This document shows positions 1 through 7,978 of a DNA stretch of 64,000 nucleotides, in pieces (within the stretch, counting starts at the first letter, position 1; each line of letters starts with the position of its first letter). A model generated the notes under the pieces. The model searched no databases, was not told the DNA's origin, and was given only the letters and a program-made list of their open reading frames with translations. This stretch comes from Virgibacillus halodenitrificans JCM 12304 (lineage in GTDB: Bacteria; Bacillota; Bacilli; Bacillales; Amphibacillaceae). The stretch is taken from positions 1 to 64,000 of the forward strand of contig NZ_BAZS01000010.1 of NCBI RefSeq assembly GCF_001310895.1, given 5' to 3'. The position numbers were made by a program, and so were the translations under genes.

Positions 1-131
1 AGAACAATCCGCCGGAGAGCAAAAGAATCATCCGGAGAGCAGAACAATCCGCCGGAGAGCAAAAGAATCGTCCGGAGCGCGCAAGAATCGTCCGTAGAGG
101 AAAATAATCCGCCGCAGGACAAAAGAATCAG
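1..131. repeat. 20-bp tandem repeat array, edge of a longer array
   Basis: About six imperfect 20-bp units run from the window edge, each built around an ATCCGCCGGAGAGC-like core, so the array probably began before base 1. The unit is the reverse complement of the unit repeated at 13.3-13.5 kb, so the two arrays are the same family in opposite orientation. No open reading frame uses it. Function is unknown; such low-complexity intergenic arrays occur in Bacillaceae genomes. Confidence 0.8.
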
Positions 132-255
132 CTGTAACTGGGCATGGGTATCCATTTTGTGAAACTACTGCATACTCTCAATGCATATGTGAGTCCATTT
201 TATAAACTTAAAAATTTTCAAGCAATACACGTTTTTAACAAAGGAATTGAAACTA

Positions 256-705
256 ATGAGCAACATTTCTATAAGAAAAATTAATAACAGCAATGAAAGT
301 GCAGTTAGAAAAATAACCTTGAAAGAGGACCAGCAAAATTTCATTGAATCTGTGGATGAATGCCTGGACGAAGCAAATACGGTACCTCAATGGCGACCAG
401 TAGCCATCTATAATGAAGATGCAATAATTGGTTTTGCTATGTACGGGTCCTTTGGGCCTAATAAAGATACGTGGATAGACCGAATTATCATTGATGAAAA
501 ATACCAAGGAAATGGATTCGGCAAAAAAGCAATGTTCAGGCTTATTGAAATCGTGTCAAAGGAATATGGAGTTAAAGACATACACTTAAGTATTGTAGAA
601 GAAAATAAAGTAGCCCGGCACCTATATGAGAGCATTGGTTTTAAGTATATAAATGAGAAAGACCCGAATGGAGAACTTATATTTAAATATACAGTGAAGC
701 AGTAG
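256..705 (+). CDS. GNAT N-acetyltransferase, BltD/spermine-acetyltransferase-like
   Basis: A 149-residue single-domain GNAT protein that should transfer acetyl from acetyl-CoA to an amine. The acetyl-CoA loop is visible as YQGNGFGKKA near residue 80, preceded by a beta strand ending in DRIIIDE, with the usual C-terminal LYESIGF strand. The overall pattern (GFAMYG, WIDRIIID, LSI.E.N..A..LYE) resembles Bacillus BltD, a polyamine acetyltransferase; substrate is inferred from that resemblance only. I chose ATG 256 because AAGGA at 241-245 sits ten bases before it, whereas the in-frame TTG at 247 is almost on top of the ribosome binding site. Confidence 0.85.
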   Translation: MSNISIRKINNSNESAVRKITLKEDQQNFIESVDECLDEANTVPQWRPVAIYNEDAIIGFAMYGSFGPNKDTWIDRIIIDEKYQGNGFGKKAMFRLIEIVSKEYGVKDIHLSIVEENKVARHLYESIGFKYINEKDPNGELIFKYTVKQ

Positions 706-730
706 CAAGCAGTTGAAGGGAGAGAGAAAT

Positions 731-922
731 TTGACAGAAAATAATGAAGAACAAAACAAACCCTTTAATGATGCAATGGAACACCAGCAAAATGTGGAAG
801 GAGATCCCATCCCACATAGCGGAGAATTTCCACGCCCTATCAAAATTATTGGCTATTTTCTAATTGGAGGAATTATTTTAATTCTAGTGTTTGGTTTAGT
901 TGGGAACTTTTTGTTTAACTAA
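731..922 (+). CDS. Small single-pass membrane protein, hypothetical
   Basis: A 63-residue protein with a charged, Asn/Glu/Gln-rich N-terminal half and one C-terminal hydrophobic segment of about 20 residues (IIGYFLIGGIILILVFGLVG). The TTG at 731 is the likely start: GGGAGAG at 718-724 lies six bases before it. An upstream in-frame TTG at 713 has no ribosome binding site. The layout, a polar tail followed by a terminal helix, resembles the DUF6366-like pseudogene just downstream, but I do not recognise the family. It follows the acetyltransferase closely and may be cotranscribed with it. Confidence 0.6.
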   Translation: MTENNEEQNKPFNDAMEHQQNVEGDPIPHSGEFPRPIKIIGYFLIGGIILILVFGLVGNFLFN

Positions 923-1059
923 ATTTTTGTACTGATAAGTTGCTACACGAGACTGTGAATGAAGCATAGCAAGTCGATTGTATTTTTTGTATAATTAAGA
1001 AAAATGTGATTGCCTTGTTTTGATTTGCCACCAATTTCACCCTTTCTGGAGGTGAGTGA

Positions 1060-1248
1060 ATGAGTGAGAATAAGAGGACACCTTAAGAACAAAGAGAAAA
1101 ATTGAGACAGGAGGAATTAAAGCAACCTTCCAGCAGCATACACGGAAGTAATCTGTCTGATTTAGTGGGTGGGTTGAGCTGGAAGGGAACTGGAATTATT
1201 ATTTTTATATTAATTATTATTTTGGTTGGGTATGTTTTATTTCGGTGA
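1060..1248 (+). pseudogene. DUF6366-like small membrane protein, interrupted by an in-frame stop
   Basis: The ATG at 1060 follows GGAGGTGAG and opens a frame reading MSENKRTP, then TAA at 1084-1086. The same frame continues open for 53 codons to TGA at 1246-1248. The continuation reads EQREKLRQEELKQ and then SDLVGGLSWKGTGIIIF, which is the DUF6366 family pattern: charged N terminus, DLVGGL.WKGTG motif and one membrane helix. The reading frame is otherwise intact, so a single substitution has probably killed it. No good internal start is seen. Unlike the other broken genes here, this lesion is not a homopolymer indel. Confidence 0.75.
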
Positions 1249-1301
1249 ATATATCTAGAAATGAATACATGGCTTTTTTACAAATAATCGCAGGTGATAC
1301 A

Positions 1302-1661
1302 ATGGGTCTCTACTATGAAAGTACATTAAACGTACTCAAAAAAAATTTCATGCTAGTAATAATGGCAATCGTCTTGTTGATTCCTACCTTTTTCTTATGG
1401 GCGGGTGTGCCTTTCTTTATCATTGGAGGTTTAGTTGAAAATTTGATTTCTAGTCAAGTACTTGTTTTTATAAGTATTTCGCTCTCAGGTGGATTTTTGT
1501 TTTCCTTATACTTTTTGCCATTCCTTTATAAAATTGCAAAACAACTAGCGAACATTACTCAAATTGGTGTAGGGAACTTTCTTCTCCGCATACACACAAC
1601 CTTTATCTTTATCTGTTCTGTCGTGTATGGCATTACTATATATGTGATTTTTCAATATTAA
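1302..1661 (+). CDS. Hypothetical integral membrane protein
   Basis: About 119 residues, strongly hydrophobic, with three to four predicted membrane segments (MLVIMAIVLLIPTFFLWAG, a stretch beginning VPFFIIGG, VLVFISISLSGGFLFSLYFLPF, and a C-terminal FIFICSVVYGITIYVIF helix). A short positively charged linker (KIAKQ) separates the last two. I take ATG 1302 because AGGTGA precedes it by four bases; a GTG at 1245 in the same frame overlaps the end of the preceding pseudogene and is the alternative. No family recognised. Confidence 0.5.
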   Translation: MGLYYESTLNVLKKNFMLVIMAIVLLIPTFFLWAGVPFFIIGGLVENLISSQVLVFISISLSGGFLFSLYFLPFLYKIAKQLANITQIGVGNFLLRIHTTFIFICSVVYGITIYVIFQY

Positions 1662-1715
1662 AGAGTTTGAGAATGAAATCTAGAATAACAATTCATGGAG
1701 AGAGGAGAGGATTCC

Positions 1716-2729
1716 GTGACTGAATTTTCCGTGAAAATAATCCAGCTTAGGGATACTTCGTTTAACATTGGAAGAAAACTTGGAAACAATTTGCAAGGAA
1801 ATGCGTTAGTTGATATTTTTGAATCTGTTACGAGATCAGAGATAGACTATAAAAATCTCACATCTATTTTTTCAGCATTAGCTCCTCATTTATTGGAGGA
1901 GTTAGAAGGATTAGCAGAAGGAGTAGGAATTTCCAGTGAAAAAGCTGCTGCCTTATTTAGTGGATATGATGTACCGAAGACAGAGGCGATGGGCTGCTCG
2001 GCCATCATGACAAAGGACTTTTATGTACGAAATTATGATTTTTCCCCTGCTTTTTATGACGGGTTGTTCAGTCTGGTACAAAGTGATTCCGCATTGGCAA
2101 CTGCAGGATATAATTTGCAAGTGATAGGCAGACATGATGGGGTCAATCAGCATGGATTAGTGGCAGGTCTACACTTTGTAAGTAATCATGGCTATACAAC
2201 AGGCATCTCTGCGTGGACGGCAATACGAATAATTTTGGACATGTGTTCCAATGTCGATGAGGCCGTTCAGCTACTGAAGGAAATCCCACACGCAGCTTGC
2301 TATAATTTTTCTCTCGGTGATAAACATGGCAAGATGGCTGTAGTAGAAGCTAGCCCGGAGAATATTGCAGTGAGATATGACGAATCAACATTAGCCTGTG
2401 TGAATCATTTCCAGATGAGGCAGCTGAAAGAAAAAAATAGAGAAAGCATAGACGGATCGGTTACCCGTAATCATTATATGAAACAATTGGCCACGAAGAA
2501 AATGACACATGAAAACATGTATGATGAATTTAGAAATATACACTCTCCGTTATTTTTTACTGACTATGAAAATATGTTTGGGACACTTCATACAATTTCT
2601 TACGCTTATCAAGATTCACAAATAAAAACGACCATTGCACAAAGTGAACAAACCTTGGATATAAACTTTCAAGACTGGGTTGATGGAAAAGATATAAACG
2701 AAAAAAAGCTAATCGGAATGATAGACTAA
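1716..2729 (+). CDS. C45-family Ntn hydrolase / acyltransferase-like (linear amide C-N hydrolase)
   Basis: A 337-residue protein of the acyl-CoA:6-aminopenicillanate acyltransferase-like / choloylglycine hydrolase superfamily. These enzymes self-cleave to expose a catalytic N-terminal cysteine. The candidate nucleophile is Cys94 in the motif AMGCSAIM, followed by the typical RNYDFSP segment, then N.HGLVAGLHFVS and an HAACYNFSLGD strand. GTG 1716 follows GGAGAGG by five bases and is preferred over ATG 1695. The natural substrate (an N-acyl amide, possibly a homoserine lactone or beta-lactam side chain) cannot be read from sequence. It lies near the beta-lactamase locus but on the other strand, so no functional link is claimed. 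Confidence 0.75.
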   Translation: MTEFSVKIIQLRDTSFNIGRKLGNNLQGNALVDIFESVTRSEIDYKNLTSIFSALAPHLLEELEGLAEGVGISSEKAAALFSGYDVPKTEAMGCSAIMTKDFYVRNYDFSPAFYDGLFSLVQSDSALATAGYNLQVIGRHDGVNQHGLVAGLHFVSNHGYTTGISAWTAIRIILDMCSNVDEAVQLLKEIPHAACYNFSLGDKHGKMAVVEASPENIAVRYDESTLACVNHFQMRQLKEKNRESIDGSVTRNHYMKQLATKKMTHENMYDEFRNIHSPLFFTDYENMFGTLHTISYAYQDSQIKTTIAQSEQTLDINFQDWVDGKDINEKKLIGMID

Positions 2730-2791
2730 TTTCTATGTGTTATGTGCTACTTTGAATGAAAAAATAGCGTCAGTTAAAGGGAGCTAAAATC

Positions 2792-3097
2792 ATGATTAAA
2801 AAACGGTGGATTAAAATTACTGTCAGTATCCTGCTTTTTTGCTTAGTCATATTTATAGCTACCTCTTTTTCTCATAAAACTGTCATTCAACGAACACTTT
2901 TTTTGAATGGCTACTTTATACAGGCGTTCAACACGGAGATCCAAGATGAACCTGATGCCATAGAAGAAGCGTATGGTACGTGTTATTATATTCATAATGA
3001 AAAAGTGAATAATGGAACGGAAAACGGTATTCCCGGTGTTTGTATGAAAGAAAATAGCTTTGGTTTTCTTTACAGTATAGAGATTGGCCATTGGTGA
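2792..3097 (+). CDS. Hypothetical secreted or membrane-anchored protein
   Basis: A 101-residue protein with a lysine-rich start and a hydrophobic segment at about residues 8-27 (ITVSILLFCLVIFIATSFS) that could be a signal anchor. The remaining 70 residues are polar with two cysteines. AAGGGAG lies eight bases before ATG 2792. I do not recognise the family. Its 3' end is convergent with the blaI remnant. Confidence 0.5.
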   Translation: MIKKRWIKITVSILLFCLVIFIATSFSHKTVIQRTLFLNGYFIQAFNTEIQDEPDAIEEAYGTCYYIHNEKVNNGTENGIPGVCMKENSFGFLYSIEIGHW

Positions 3098-3150
3098 TTT
3101 TTTACACATGCGAGTATTATCAAGCCACAGTTAGCTCTTCCTCGTCTCTA

Positions 3151-3563
3151 TTATTTGTTGTCTGTGGTAGGACGATCTGTATCCTGCTTAGTATCTAATA
3201 TTGATCGTAATTCTTTTATATCGGCATCAGATAAATCTTCATCCTGTATAAATTGAACAAGCATTGTTTTAAGCGTGCCATCATAAACCCGCTTGACAAA
3301 AGAAGACGTTTTCGCTTTTTGACACTCTTTTTGGGAGAATAGCGGGTAAAACGTATAGACACGCTGATCTCGATGCACTCCAATAACTTCTTTCTTTGTT
3401 AGCCGATCTAATAAAGTACGAACTGTTTTTGATTTCCATTCAGTCGTTGGCTGTAGAGAAGAAGTGATTTCACTCGCTGTTAGGGGCGCTTTTTGCATAG
3501 TACCTTCATCACTTCCCATTCTGACTCTGAAATTTTAGGTATACTTTTCGTCACGTCCATCAT
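3151..3563 (-). pseudogene. BlaI/MecI-family penicillinase repressor, frameshifted
   Basis: On the minus strand the gene opens with MDVTKSIPKISESEWEVMKV, the canonical BlaI N terminus, and then runs into TAA after about 27 codons. The rest of the repressor (PLTASEITSSL, KSKTVRTLLDRL, RVYTFYPL, C-terminal dimer region) is in another frame. One missing G near 3495-3496, in what would read ctatGGcaaaaa, restores VLWQKAPLTASEI exactly. The winged-helix DNA-binding domain is therefore split and the product should not bind operators. It lies 14 bases after blaR1 as expected for bla-blaR1-blaI. It is one of six single-base homopolymer lesions here, so a sequencing error is possible. Confidence 0.8.
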
Positions 3564-3577
3564 CCCTGCCTTTTAAT

Positions 3578-5338
3578 TTAATAGATTCCTTTATCCTGTA
3601 AGATGTTTTTGGTGATTTTTGCAGCGGTACTTCCGTTTGCATGTTGTTTGTCTTCTATATTTGTTGCGAAAAAATACGTGTTCGTTTTGGTTTCCACATA
3701 ACCGATAAACCAGCCATTGACTTGCTTTCCATTCACAGATCCTGTTCCCGTTTTTCCATACAATGTGGCGTTTTCCTTTGATTCTAACTTCATCGTGTCT
3801 TTTACTAATTGAATATTTTTCTCATCAAAGTCAAATTGGTTTGTATAAAAGTCTTTTAATGTTTTTACTTGTTCGATTGGTGAAATTTTCAATGAAGATT
3901 CGAGCCAGTATTCATCAATTCCACCTGAGACATCCTGATTTCCATAATTTATAGCACGTATATATGCTTGAATACTTTCCAACTGTAATTTTCTATCCAA
4001 GCGCTGAAAATACCATGTTACCGAATTTTCCATTGCTGAAAATAAGTTTTGATCCTTGTTCCATGCTTCATATGGGTAATTGCTTCCATCCCATTTTAAA
4101 GCTGTATGTTTTCTGTTAATTACGCCATCCTCTAAGGCGAACAATGCATTATATAATTTATAAGTGGAGTTTGGAGAAACGCGTAGTGTGCTCTTCTTTT
4201 TATTATAGATAAAGTATTTTGCTTTCCGCAAATCATACAATACAAAGCTTCCATCACCTTTACTAAAATGGCTACTTAAGTCTTCCTCCACGATCCGCTC
4301 GTTATCCAAGTGGTATTGCTCGTTGTTATATGACATTCCTGAAGCAAGGGAGGACTGGTTCAGGACAATTCCTGTTACTGTCAAAAAAATAAGCACACTT
4401 TTTCCCTTTAAAAGCCTAGACTCGTTTTTAAAAGATGCAATGTGTCTAATGCGCTTCTTTAATTGTTTCTTTGAGCTGGCAAACTGGCTAACAATTCCTG
4501 ATAAATAAGTCTTATCAACAAAATTAATGATCGTGTTTCCATAGGCTTTGTAGTCTTCTTGTTTGAGCAATTTTAATACGGCATGGTCACAGGCAATTTC
4601 CCGATCAAGACGCATCTCTTTAAAGGCAACCCAGATGAGCGGATTAAACCAATAAATTACTTGAAAAAGCACTACAAGGTAATTCGTGAAAATATCTTTT
4701 GATTTATGATGTTTTAGTTCGTGAAGCAAAATATATTTCCATTCATTATTGGTTAACTTTACTTGTGTATGGGCAGGTACAACAATGTATGCTCTGGTAA
4801 TACCAAAGGTCATTGGTGTCTTGATAAGTGAAGATTGTGCCAATACTATTTTTCGTGAAATATGAAGACGGTGTTTGCATTGTGCAAATAAACTAAGTAT
4901 CGCTTGATCCTTCACAAGACATAAGGATTTTTTTATTTTCCTTAGATTTATCCATGAGCGAATGACGAGTGCGAGCATGAATAGTAGACCAGTCATCCAT
5001 ATAGTCACGATAAACTGGTTAATAAATGGCAGCTCCATCTTATTGACGGAAAGCGCATAATTATTCATCCAGTTTCCGTCTGCTATAGTAGTAAAGGGTG
5101 CTGAGGAATTAGAGGATTGTTGGTAATTTATTTGTTCTCCATCTGAATGGGAGCCACCCAAAAAGTCGAGCAGATGCTCAGGTAAAAAAGGAACTGTTAA
5201 AGCAAGTAGTAAAATAAACCATAAATTGTATTTCCATTTCGGTGATAAATGGTTATGAAATAGTTTTTTAAAAAGAATTATCAAAATAACTGTAAAAGAA
5301 GAGATAAACATACTTTCAGCTAAATGTAGAGCAAACAA
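3578..5338 (-). CDS. BlaR1/MecR1-family beta-lactam sensor-transducer
   Basis: A 586-residue integral membrane metalloprotease-sensor. The N-terminal third holds membrane helices and the zinc protease motif HELKHH at about residue 208; the C-terminal part is an extracellular class D-like penicillin-binding sensor with STYK at about 388 and YGKTGTG at about 528. In the family, acylation of the sensor serine triggers the protease, which relieves BlaI repression. Both key motifs are intact. The start is TTG 5338, with GGAAGGAG about ten bases upstream. The gene sits between bla and the broken blaI on the same strand, so a signal receptor remains although its target repressor is disrupted. Confidence 0.9.
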   Translation of the reverse strand: MFALHLAESMFISSFTVILIILFKKLFHNHLSPKWKYNLWFILLLALTVPFLPEHLLDFLGGSHSDGEQINYQQSSNSSAPFTTIADGNWMNNYALSVNKMELPFINQFIVTIWMTGLLFMLALVIRSWINLRKIKKSLCLVKDQAILSLFAQCKHRLHISRKIVLAQSSLIKTPMTFGITRAYIVVPAHTQVKLTNNEWKYILLHELKHHKSKDIFTNYLVVLFQVIYWFNPLIWVAFKEMRLDREIACDHAVLKLLKQEDYKAYGNTIINFVDKTYLSGIVSQFASSKKQLKKRIRHIASFKNESRLLKGKSVLIFLTVTGIVLNQSSLASGMSYNNEQYHLDNERIVEEDLSSHFSKGDGSFVLYDLRKAKYFIYNKKKSTLRVSPNSTYKLYNALFALEDGVINRKHTALKWDGSNYPYEAWNKDQNLFSAMENSVTWYFQRLDRKLQLESIQAYIRAINYGNQDVSGGIDEYWLESSLKISPIEQVKTLKDFYTNQFDFDEKNIQLVKDTMKLESKENATLYGKTGTGSVNGKQVNGWFIGYVETKTNTYFFATNIEDKQHANGSTAAKITKNILQDKGIY

Positions 5339-5478
5339 TCCATATCAACTCCTTCCCACATGGTTCCAATTTAAATTAACTCAAATTGACAACTGGGTCA
5401 ATAAAAGGTTAGACAGTTTAATAAATTAAGTTAATAGAATCATAAAGTCCATTAGGCACATACCTTTTGATAAAGTAA

Positions 5479-5516
5479 ATATACACACATGTCATTAAGG
5501 AGGCATGTGTGTATAT
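5479..5516 (-). terminator. Hairpin downstream of the beta-lactamase gene
   Basis: A perfect 13-bp inverted repeat (ATATACACACATG / CATGTGTGTATAT) separated by 12 bases lies five bases beyond the bla stop codon. It is A/T-T/G rich and followed by a modest T-rich stretch on the minus strand, so it probably attenuates transcription between bla and blaR1. Confidence 0.6.
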
Positions 5517-5520
5517 ATTA

Positions 5521-6441
5521 TTATTTCAGCGCATTTAGGGCAATTTCGGCAGCTTTGGCTATCAATGCATCATCGTATTCGGCGTCCGCTTCCTCATGGC
5601 GAGACATAACTGCAATAACAATTGGTTCTCTGTCTGGTGGCCATACAATAGCAATGTCATTTCTCGTTCCATAGCTTCCAGCCCCACTTTTGTCTCCAAC
5701 TACCCATTCCGCAGGTGCGCCTGCACGTATTAATTTATCCCCTGTGGCATTTCCTTTCATCCAATTATGTAGAAGCTCACGTTTATCATCTGGTAAAAAA
5801 TCATCCAGTGCAACTTTCTTCAGTGTGTTGGCCATGGCTTTTGGTGTACTGGTATCACGTTTCTTTCCAGGAGCAAAATCATTTAATTCGGTTTCGAAAC
5901 GCTCCGGCTGTGTAACATCATCACCAAGATCTCGTAAAGCTTGCTTGAATTGTTCCGGTCCTCCTAATTCTTCTAATAGAAGGTTTGCAGCAGTGTTGTC
6001 ACTATATCGAATAGCTGCTTCACTTATTTCTCCTAATGTCATTCCGGTATCCACATGTTTTTCAGTAACTGGTGAATAGGTAACTAGGTCATCTTTACTA
6101 AATGTTACCACTCTCTCCAGATCCTCGATGGAATTTTGTTTCAATAGGATTGCCGATGCTAAAACCTTGAAGGTCGATGCATAGGCAAATCGATCATCTG
6201 GGTTATACTGCAAACGTTGATTAGTGCCCGTATCGATTGCGTAGACACCTAGTCGTGCATTAAATTCCTTTTCAATTTCAGCGAATTTTTCATCCTGGGT
6301 AATAATTTCTTCTTTTTTCTTTTTTTGTACCGACGCTGTTTTTTCATCCTGTTCATTCGTATTACAACCAGTTAGCATGTACAAAAGCGTTACGCCTACG
6401 TACAAGCAAATCTTAGCCTTGTTTATCTTTCCTTTTCTCAT
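5521..6441 (-). CDS. Class A beta-lactamase, lipoprotein form
   Basis: A 306-residue serine beta-lactamase. It has a signal peptide ending in the lipobox LTGC, so it is predicted to be a lipid-anchored surface penicillinase. Catalytic motifs are in order: STFK (nucleophile and lysine) at about residue 88, YSDN at about 146, ETELN (general-base glutamate and omega loop), and DKSG at about 250. These define class A, close to Gram-positive penicillinases. ATG 6441 follows AAGGAGA on the minus strand; the frame is open further upstream but without a ribosome binding site and across the operator. Expression should be controlled by the BlaI-type operator pair upstream. Confidence 0.93.
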   Translation of the reverse strand: MRKGKINKAKICLYVGVTLLYMLTGCNTNEQDEKTASVQKKKKEEIITQDEKFAEIEKEFNARLGVYAIDTGTNQRLQYNPDDRFAYASTFKVLASAILLKQNSIEDLERVVTFSKDDLVTYSPVTEKHVDTGMTLGEISEAAIRYSDNTAANLLLEELGGPEQFKQALRDLGDDVTQPERFETELNDFAPGKKRDTSTPKAMANTLKKVALDDFLPDDKRELLHNWMKGNATGDKLIRAGAPAEWVVGDKSGAGSYGTRNDIAIVWPPDREPIVIAVMSRHEEADAEYDDALIAKAAEIALNALK

Positions 6442-6510
6442 TTTAAAATCTCCTTCCTTATGCACAGTTATACTTACCAATGGATGTCTTACTACATACA
6501 ACCTAATCCG

Positions 6511-6551
6511 CTTGACTACAACTGTAATACAATACTACAGTTGTAGTCAAG
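6511..6551. promoter_or_regulatory. Paired BlaI/MecI-type operators upstream of bla
   Basis: A perfect 16-bp inverted repeat (CTTGACTACAACTGTA at 6511-6526 and TACAGTTGTAGTCAAG at 6536-6551) with a nine-base spacer. Each arm contains a TACAnnTGTA core, the BlaI/MecI operator pattern, at 6517-6526 and 6536-6545. It lies 70-110 bases upstream of the beta-lactamase start, overlapping likely promoter elements such as the TTGACT on the minus strand. The exact -10 element is not clear. Confidence 0.85.
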
Positions 6552-6757
6552 TGAAAAATTAATTATCAAATTAATTAAATGAATATAGAGCTACTAGCAA
6601 TTAAGAAAAAAAGGAAAAGAGAAAAGGCGCATGGCTCTAGTTAGCAACTATCATTTTTAGGAAATGCTTAAGCTTATGAATTAGTTTTGATGGATTAAAC
6701 AAGGAAATCTCCTTAGTTTGTCGAAATTCTAATTAACATAAAAAAGGAGTGAGTAGG

Positions 6758-7198
6758 TTGAACAGGATTAATTTGATTACTCTAGGTGTGAAAAATATTA
6801 AAAACTCCCTTCAATTTTATAGAGATATTGGATTTAAAGCTTCTGTAATAGGAGGAGAGGAGGCTCCAATTATTGTATTCTTTAATAATGAAGGCTCTAA
6901 GCTTGAACTGTTTCCTCTGGAAGAGCTTGCAAAAGACATTGATGATAAAAATCCACCTGAGCTATCTAAGGGAGGGTTCTCTGGGATTACGTTAGCCTAT
7001 AATGCAAAATCAGAAGCAGAGGTCGATTCTATTTTTCAGTTAGTTAAAGAGGTCGGTGCGGAAGTTGTTAAAGAACCACAAAGCTTGTCATGGGGAGGAT
7101 ATGGAGGCTACTTCATAGATCCTGACGGTTATTATTGGGAAGTAGCATATGGATCTAATTGGGAATTTGATGATGCCAATATGTTAATTATTAACTAA
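6758..7198 (+). CDS. VOC-family (glyoxalase/bleomycin-resistance fold) protein
   Basis: A 146-residue vicinal-oxygen-chelate fold protein with the paired beta-alpha-beta-beta-beta pattern. It opens with RINLITLGVKNIKNSLQFYRDIGF and closes with YFIDPDGYYWEVAY, the typical second-half metal-ligand strand. VOC proteins include glyoxalases, dioxygenases and antibiotic-sequestering proteins; the sequence does not say which. TTG 6758 is preferred because AAAAAGGAG ends eight bases before it; GTG 6749 overlaps that site. The 316 bases upstream hold the bla operator and otherwise nothing recognisable. Confidence 0.8.
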   Translation: MNRINLITLGVKNIKNSLQFYRDIGFKASVIGGEEAPIIVFFNNEGSKLELFPLEELAKDIDDKNPPELSKGGFSGITLAYNAKSEAEVDSIFQLVKEVGAEVVKEPQSLSWGGYGGYFIDPDGYYWEVAYGSNWEFDDANMLIIN

Positions 7199-7248
7199 AG
7201 TATTTTATTAAAAAAAGCTGTTTTAAAACGAGAAGGGAGAGCCGATGC

Positions 7249-7746
7249 TTGTTAATTAGAGAAATAACCATAGAGGATGCAACAGAATTTACAAATCTAA
7301 TCACAGAAGTCGAAGCACAATCTACATACATGCTGATGGAGCCTGGAGAAAGAAAGGTGACTCCGGAACAACAACGCGGGAAACTAAAGCAAATAAAAAA
7401 GCAGAGTAATTCTACCATTTTGGTTGCTGAAATGGATAATAAATTAGTTGGATATGTGATTGCCATTGGTGGGAGCACCCAGCGGACAAAGCATGCGGCT
7501 TACCTCGTTATAGGAATTCTAAAAGCATATCGAGGCAAAGGGCTTGGCAGTGCATTGTTTTCTAATGTAACGGAGTGGGCGGAAAGAAACAGACTCCTCC
7601 GTCTGGAATTAACTGTGGTTACCGAAAATCAGGCAGGTATAGCTTTATACAAGAAGAGCGGGTTTAACATAGAAGGAACTAAAAGAAAGTCGCTTATAAT
7701 CAACGACGTTGCCTATGATGAATATTATATGGCTAAACTTTTATAA
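7249..7746 (+). CDS. GNAT N-acetyltransferase
   Basis: A 165-residue GNAT protein. The acetyl-CoA pyrophosphate loop AYRGKGLGSALF is near residue 85-96, followed by LRLELTVVTENQAGIALYKKSGF, a standard GNAT beta5-alpha4 region. It resembles general ribosomal-protein or antibiotic-type acetyltransferases, with no substrate assignable. The TTG start at 7249 has AGAAGGGAGAG upstream; an ATG at 7245 is out of frame and stops after four codons. Confidence 0.85.
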   Translation: MLIREITIEDATEFTNLITEVEAQSTYMLMEPGERKVTPEQQRGKLKQIKKQSNSTILVAEMDNKLVGYVIAIGGSTQRTKHAAYLVIGILKAYRGKGLGSALFSNVTEWAERNRLLRLELTVVTENQAGIALYKKSGFNIEGTKRKSLIINDVAYDEYYMAKLL

Positions 7747-7789
7747 AGACTTATGGTTTATTGGTTGTTTACCAATCTATTAATTTAAT

Positions 7790-7818
7790 TTGACAACGGT
7801 TACAAATTCATTTATACT
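7790..7818 (+). promoter_or_regulatory. glpF promoter overlapped by a cre site
   Basis: TTGACA (7790-7795) and TATACT (7813-7818) are separated by 17 bases, a good sigma-A promoter. The stretch 7791-7804 (TGACAACGGTTACA) matches the CcpA cre consensus TGWAANCGNTNWCA at 13 of 14 positions, so CcpA binding would block the -35 element. This predicts glucose repression of glycerol uptake. Confidence 0.8.
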
Positions 7819-7842
7819 TGGGAACAAGTTAATTAAGTGGCG

Positions 7843-7912
7843 GAGATATGGAGACCCACATTTCAATAGCACCCTTCCACCAAAGGTAGGTTGATTGAAA
7901 TGTGGGTTTTTC
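7843..7912 (+). promoter_or_regulatory. Leader terminator of glpFK, GlpP antitermination-type element
   Basis: The leader contains GGAGATATGGAGACCC. This is followed by a long inverted repeat, with ACCCACATTTCAAT at 7854-7867 pairing with ATTGAAATGTGGGT at 7894-7907, and then a T run. A terminator placed between promoter and glpF is the known arrangement for Bacillus glp operons controlled by the GlpP antiterminator with glycerol-3-phosphate. No glpP gene lies in the window, so the regulator is inferred from family knowledge. Confidence 0.75.
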
Positions 7913-7978
7913 TGCGTTTTAATTAACAGAAATATCAGTTATTTATTGAATTACTATTATACCAGAGGGGTGTTTGGC

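Noticed and set aside
5690-6079. Plus-strand frame of 129 codons opposite the beta-lactamase gene
   Set aside because: It lies wholly inside a clear class A beta-lactamase on the other strand and has no ribosome binding site or family pattern.
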